Below are positions 61,003 through 64,000 of a DNA stretch of 64,000 nt, piece after piece. The notes under the pieces were generated by a model, which saw only the letters and a program-made list of their open reading frames with translations, searched no databases and was not told the origin of the DNA. Source of the DNA: Rhodospirillaceae bacterium (GTDB lineage Bacteria > Pseudomonadota > Alphaproteobacteria > GCA-2731375); contig JABJKS010000110.1 of the NCBI GenBank assembly GCA_018660265.1, positions 1 through 64,000 of the forward strand. The letters are read 5' to 3'. The translations under genes were made by a program, and so were the position numbers. Positions within the stretch are counted from its first letter, which is position 1. Each line of letters opens with the position of its first letter.

Positions 61003-62337
61003 CTAGCTTCCTGCCGGTGTATTTGTAAGGGCATTAAGGGCGGCTTCGATGGACAATTCCTGGCGCTCGCCGCTGCGCCGTTCCTTCAACTCTACGACGC
61101 CGGTTTTCAAGCCCCGTGGCCCAACAATCAACTGCCAGGGCAGACCGATCAGATCCATGGTTGCGAATTTGCCCCCTGCCCGGCCGTCGCTGTCATCCAA
61201 CAAAACATCGAGACCGGCGGCAGTGAGTTTGCCATAAATATCATCCACCGCCCCGTCGCATGCGGCGTCACCTGTTTTCAAATTGATCACGCCAACCTGA
61301 AATGGTGCCACGGAAGACGGCCAGATGATGCCGTCATCATCATGGCTGGCTTCGATAATCGCACCGACCATGCGGGATACACCTATGCCGTAGGAGCCCA
61401 TTTCCACAGGCACCTCCACACCGTCGGCACCCGTGACGTTTGCGCCCATGGCCTCTGAATACTTGGTGCCAAAGTTAAAGATGTGCCCGACTTCAATGCC
61501 CCGCGTCTCGATCCGGCGATCTTCGGGCACTTCGCCCTCGAACCGTTCCGCGTCGTGCATTTCATCCGTCGCGGCATAGCGCGCCGTCCAATGTTCGATG
61601 ATTGGCGAGAGGTCACTGTCATAGCTGATGGAGGCATCCGGTGCTTCGTAATCCAGATAGTCCGCATGGCAATAGATTTCACTTTCACCGGTATCGGCCA
61701 GAATAACGAATTCATGGCTCATATCACCGCCAATGGGTCCCGTATCGGCGCGCATGGGAATGGCCTTAACGCCCAGGCGCTCAAAGGTCCGCAGATAGGC
61801 GACGAACATCTTGTTATAAGAATGGCGCGAGGCATCCTTATCCAGATCAAAGGAATAATTGTCCTTCATCAGGAATTCCCTGCCCCGCATGATACCAAAC
61901 CGGGGCCGCACCTCGTCGCGGAACTTCCATTGGATGTGGTAGAGGTTCAGGGGCAGTTGACGATAACTGCGGACGGACCCGCGAAAGATCTCGGTGATCA
62001 TTTCTTCATTGGTGGGGCCGAACAACATATCCCGCTCATGCCGATCCGTTATGCGCAACATCTCCTGACCGTAGTCATCATAACGCCCACTTTCGCGCCA
62101 CAAATCCGCCGGCTGAATGGTCGGCATCAACAATTCCTGGGCCCCTGCGGCATCCTGTTCCTCACGCACGATCTGTTCGATTTTTTTCAGAACGCGAAAG
62201 CCCAATGGCAGCCACGTATAAATACCCGCCGATGATTGCCGGATCATCCCGGCCCGTAACATCAGACGATGAGAGACAATTTGTGCCTCGGCCGGGGTGT
62301 CTTTCAAGACGGGAAGAAAGAATTGCGACATACGCAT
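61003..62337 (-). CDS. proS: Prolyl-tRNA synthetase ProS
   Basis: A 444-residue class II tRNA synthetase that charges tRNA-Pro. [56 protein letters not shown] (motif 2 region), and [20 protein letters not shown] (motif 3) are plain; a C-terminal anticodon-binding domain follows. The length shows the short alphaproteobacterial form without the YbaK-like editing insert. The last gene-pair order proS-lolC/E-lolD is conserved in this class. Confidence 0.96.
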   Translation of the reverse strand: MRMSQFFLPVLKDTPAEAQIVSHRLMLRAGMIRQSSAGIYTWLPLGFRVLKKIEQIVREEQDAAGAQELLMPTIQPADLWRESGRYDDYGQEMLRITDRHERDMLFGPTNEEMITEIFRGSVRSYRQLPLNLYHIQWKFRDEVRPRFGIMRGREFLMKDNYSFDLDKDASRHSYNKMFVAYLRTFERLGVKAIPMRADTGPIGGDMSHEFVILADTGESEIYCHADYLDYEAPDASISYDSDLSPIIEHWTARYAATDEMHDAERFEGEVPEDRRIETRGIEVGHIFNFGTKYSEAMGANVTGADGVEVPVEMGSYGIGVSRMVGAIIEASHDDDGIIWPSSVAPFQVGVINLKTGDAACDGAVDDIYGKLTAAGLDVLLDDSDGRAGGKFATMDLIGLPWQLIVGPRGLKTGVVELKERRSGERQELSIEAALNALTNTPAGS

Positions 62338-62408
62338 GATTGGGCCTCAAAATATAAAACGCTTGTGGCGATGTTTAGGCAAAGCCGTCCCATAAGGCAA
62401 TGGCGGTT

Positions 62409-62447
62409 CCAAGAGTATTTCCAACTCGGAAATTCTCCGACTCTTGG
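62409..62447. repeat. Nested inverted repeat between LLM gene and proS
   Basis: CCAAGAGT (62409-62416) pairs with ACTCTTGG (62440-62447); inside, ATTTCC (62417-62422) pairs with GGAAAT (62428-62433). The result is an outer stem with an inner hairpin. It lies about 24 bases beyond the LLM stop on the minus strand, so it may end or stabilise that transcript, but no T-run follows. Confidence 0.5.
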
Positions 62448-62470
62448 GATTTGAGCAATTGGAATTGGTT

Positions 62471-63334
62471 CTAGGAAAGTTTACCGCGCATGGTTTCGGC
62501 GAAATGGGCAATCTTATCCAGACGGGGCAAGACATCGTCCGCTGGGGCGGCCTTGACGCCAAAGATACAACGGTTCACCCCATTTTTAGCCAAGGTTGCA
62601 ATAGCTGCGGGGTCTCGTGGTGTCCCGAAAGTGGTGATGGGATAGGGATCGCGCCCGGCGTCCTTGGCCAATGCTGCCAATTCGGCCATACGTGCCGCCT
62701 TTAGGTCCATGCCTTGGCCATCCGCCTCCAACAAAGGCATCCAGCCATCACCATAGCGTTGCACCCGGCCAAAGGTCCCCGGCGCATCACCGCCGATGAA
62801 AATAGGTGGGTATGGCTTTTGCACCGGTTTTGGCCATGATTGTATGCGATCGAAATTCACGAATTCGCCATTGTAGCTGGCTTCATCCTGGGTCCAGATC
62901 GCCTGCATGGCTTCCATACGTTCACGGGCGACTTTCCAGCGGCGATCCCAGGGCGCGCCGTGGTTTTCCATTTCCTCACGATTCCAGCCCCCGCCAATAC
63001 CGAAATCAACCCGGCCGCCTGAGATATGATCCAGGCTGGCCACATCTTTGGCGGTGACAATGGGGTCGCGCTCCACCACCAGGCAAACCCCGGTTCCCAG
63101 ACGGATGCGCTTGGTCACCGCAGCGGCTGCGGCCAGGGCCAAAAACATGTCCACATTGTGGGAATAGTCAGGCGGCAGGTCACCGCCCAGGATAAACTGG
63201 CTATCGCGACTGGCGGGGATATGGGTATGGTCGGGAATAAACAGAGCGTCCAGCCCGCGTTCTTCCACCGCGACGGCAAGATCCACTGCCTGTATAGAAT
63301 AATCCGTCACGAACATGCAGATGCCAAATTCCAT
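62471..63334 (-). CDS. LLM-class F420-dependent oxidoreductase (TIGR03619-like)
   Basis: A 287-residue LLM barrel protein. MEFGICMFVTDYSIQAVDLA, LFIPDHTHIPASRDSQFILG, ISGGRVDFGIGGGWNREEME, HGAPWDRRWKVARERMEAMQ and PYPPIFIGGDAPGTFGRVQR fit the TIGR03619 group of F420-linked oxidoreductases. It is the fourth LLM gene in the window, 55 kb from the F420 synthesis genes. Substrate unknown. Confidence 0.87.
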   Translation of the reverse strand: MEFGICMFVTDYSIQAVDLAVAVEERGLDALFIPDHTHIPASRDSQFILGGDLPPDYSHNVDMFLALAAAAAVTKRIRLGTGVCLVVERDPIVTAKDVASLDHISGGRVDFGIGGGWNREEMENHGAPWDRRWKVARERMEAMQAIWTQDEASYNGEFVNFDRIQSWPKPVQKPYPPIFIGGDAPGTFGRVQRYGDGWMPLLEADGQGMDLKAARMAELAALAKDAGRDPYPITTFGTPRDPAAIATLAKNGVNRCIFGVKAAPADDVLPRLDKIAHFAETMRGKLS

Positions 63335-63413
63335 ACCACCGCCTCATTTTCTGATGATTTCTGTGGTCAGCAGAATAGGGCAGAAAAGCCGGAACAGCCA
63401 ATACGATACGCGA

Positions 63414-63854
63414 CTATTTTCTGCGGCGTCCGTGCAAAAGATCGCGACAGGCTGCAACCATGCGGTCCGTTTGGCCGGTTACAAGGGTTTTGCCCTCGTA
63501 TTGGACTTCGCCGCTTTTCCGATCAATGGTGACCAAGCCGACATTGACCTCTGATCCGTCGACTTGCGTTGATGTCCCCTTCTTCAACAGATCACCCACG
63601 GGTACTGTCAAAGGGATCGCAATAATCGGGGGCAGCTTAATCTGCTGTTCTGGGTTCAGGTCCGCTGAGGCGACTTTGTGTCCCCGGCTGTTGATGCCGG
63701 GCTTGTAGGCCACATCAGCAGCTGGTTGATGGCGAACAAGCCAACGGCAATCCTTTTTGGAAATCTTGATTTCACCCGTCAACTCATCCGCACGGGCCGG
63801 CGCAAAGGCAATGATCGCCGCCATTAATGCAAATGTGAATGTACGCACTATCAT
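63414..63854 (-). CDS. Small secreted protein of unknown function
   Basis: A 146-residue protein with a signal peptide (MIVRTFTFALMAAIIAFAPARA, cut before DEL). The mature part has two cysteines (KDCRW and AACRDLL), the pattern DVAYKPGINSRGHKVASADL and a basic end GRRRK. It looks like a small periplasmic protein; I do not recognise the family. The ATG at 63854 gives the signal peptide; 63869 is also in frame. Confidence 0.75.
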   Translation of the reverse strand: MIVRTFTFALMAAIIAFAPARADELTGEIKISKKDCRWLVRHQPAADVAYKPGINSRGHKVASADLNPEQQIKLPPIIAIPLTVPVGDLLKKGTSTQVDGSEVNVGLVTIDRKSGEVQYEGKTLVTGQTDRMVAACRDLLHGRRRK

Positions 63855-63905
63855 CGCTGCATCCTGCATCGGATGACTTAAATTCTTGTTAAGGCGGCAT
63901 TGGGC

Positions 63906-63939
63906 AAAAAAAGAGGCCGCACCGGTTAGGGTGCGGCCT
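63906..63939 (-). terminator. Strong rho-independent terminator for a gene beyond the right edge
   Basis: AGGCCGCACC (63914-63923) pairs perfectly with GGTGCGGCCT (63930-63939) around a 6-base loop. Read on the minus strand, the stem is followed at once by seven T (63912-63906). A minus-strand frame entering from 64000 reads to a TAG at 63938-63940, at the foot of the hairpin, and may be the 3' end of that gene, but the fragment is too short to name. Confidence 0.85.
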
Positions 63940-64000
63940 AAATAGGAGGAAACGCCATCGAGCGTTTTGTCGGGAGTCGAGCCTCCAACGACATATATGA

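Noticed and set aside
61483-62235. 250-codon open frame opposite proS
   Set aside because: Shadow of proS; no motif or ribosome site.
1-64000. CRISPR array, prophage, transposon or tRNA-linked island
   Set aside because: No regularly spaced repeats, transposase, integrase, terminal inverted repeats or tRNA genes were found by reading.

Overview
The window looks like chromosomal DNA from an alphaproteobacterium, most likely a Rhodospirillales-like, marine-type lineage. This rests on two core-gene blocks whose order is familiar from that class (mfd - sdhE - divergent recG; proS - lolC/E - lolD), an alphaproteobacterial-type PAS_5 protein, an isolated MlaC, and many CaiB/BaiF, acyl-CoA dehydrogenase, LLM and hydantoinase genes. 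Assignment below class level is inference. I found no rRNA, tRNA, CRISPR array, transposase or phage gene. Genes are densely packed, many with 1-8 bp overlaps.

Layout. (1) 0.1-10.2 kb is a coenzyme F420 region. fbiC (fused CofG/CofH), cofC, cofD, cofE and npdG run on the minus strand and are ringed by three luciferase-like (LLM) oxidoreductases, with a RidA-like and an SDR gene next to the third. A fourth LLM gene lies at 62.5-63.3 kb. Together these give F420 synthesis, F420 reduction with NADPH, and candidate F420-using enzymes. (2) 10.2-16.9 kb, minus strand, holds a DMT transporter, a DUF2938 membrane protein, a TPP-dependent 2-oxoacid dehydrogenase E1 alpha/beta pair, a nitroreductase, a stand-alone Hen1-like RNA 2'-O-methyltransferase and an AidB-like acyl-CoA dehydrogenase with a divergent LysR regulator. 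(3) 18.0-24.8 kb holds an inverse-autotransporter beta-barrel overlapping a secreted protein of unknown function, an alpha/beta hydrolase, a DSD1-type PLP enzyme, an SDR, a degenerate PleD-like signalling protein and a FrnE-type DsbA protein. (4) 24.8-33.7 kb holds mfd, sdhE, recG, a membrane PAS histidine kinase and a PAS_5 protein.

(5) 33.7-41.7 kb is acyl-CoA and small-molecule metabolism: RraA-like, acyl-CoA dehydrogenase, DMT transporter, enoyl-CoA hydratase, a tandem-domain CoA transferase, an SCP2-like/hydrolase fusion and an HCCA-isomerase-like protein. (6) 41.9-56.5 kb is a long plus-strand catabolic block. It opens with a cobalamin/4Fe-4S reductive-dehalogenase-like gene coupled to kynureninase and tryptophan 2,3-dioxygenase. 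It then continues with a crotonase, an amidase, a ComD/ComE-like TPP decarboxylase, HyuA/HyuB, a tiny AtzG/GatC-like protein, a second amidase, a PuuE-like deacetylase, a class V aminotransferase and a methyltransferase, and is closed by a convergent MFS transporter. The near-continuous start/stop overlaps from 45.9 to 53.8 kb suggest one transcription unit acting on an amide- or ureide-type nitrogen compound. The substrate is unknown, and this is the best candidate for an undescribed pathway.

(7) 57.8-64 kb holds MlaC, a 36-residue single-span membrane peptide, lolD, lolC/E, proS, an LLM gene, a small secreted protein and a strong minus-strand terminator for a gene beyond the right edge.
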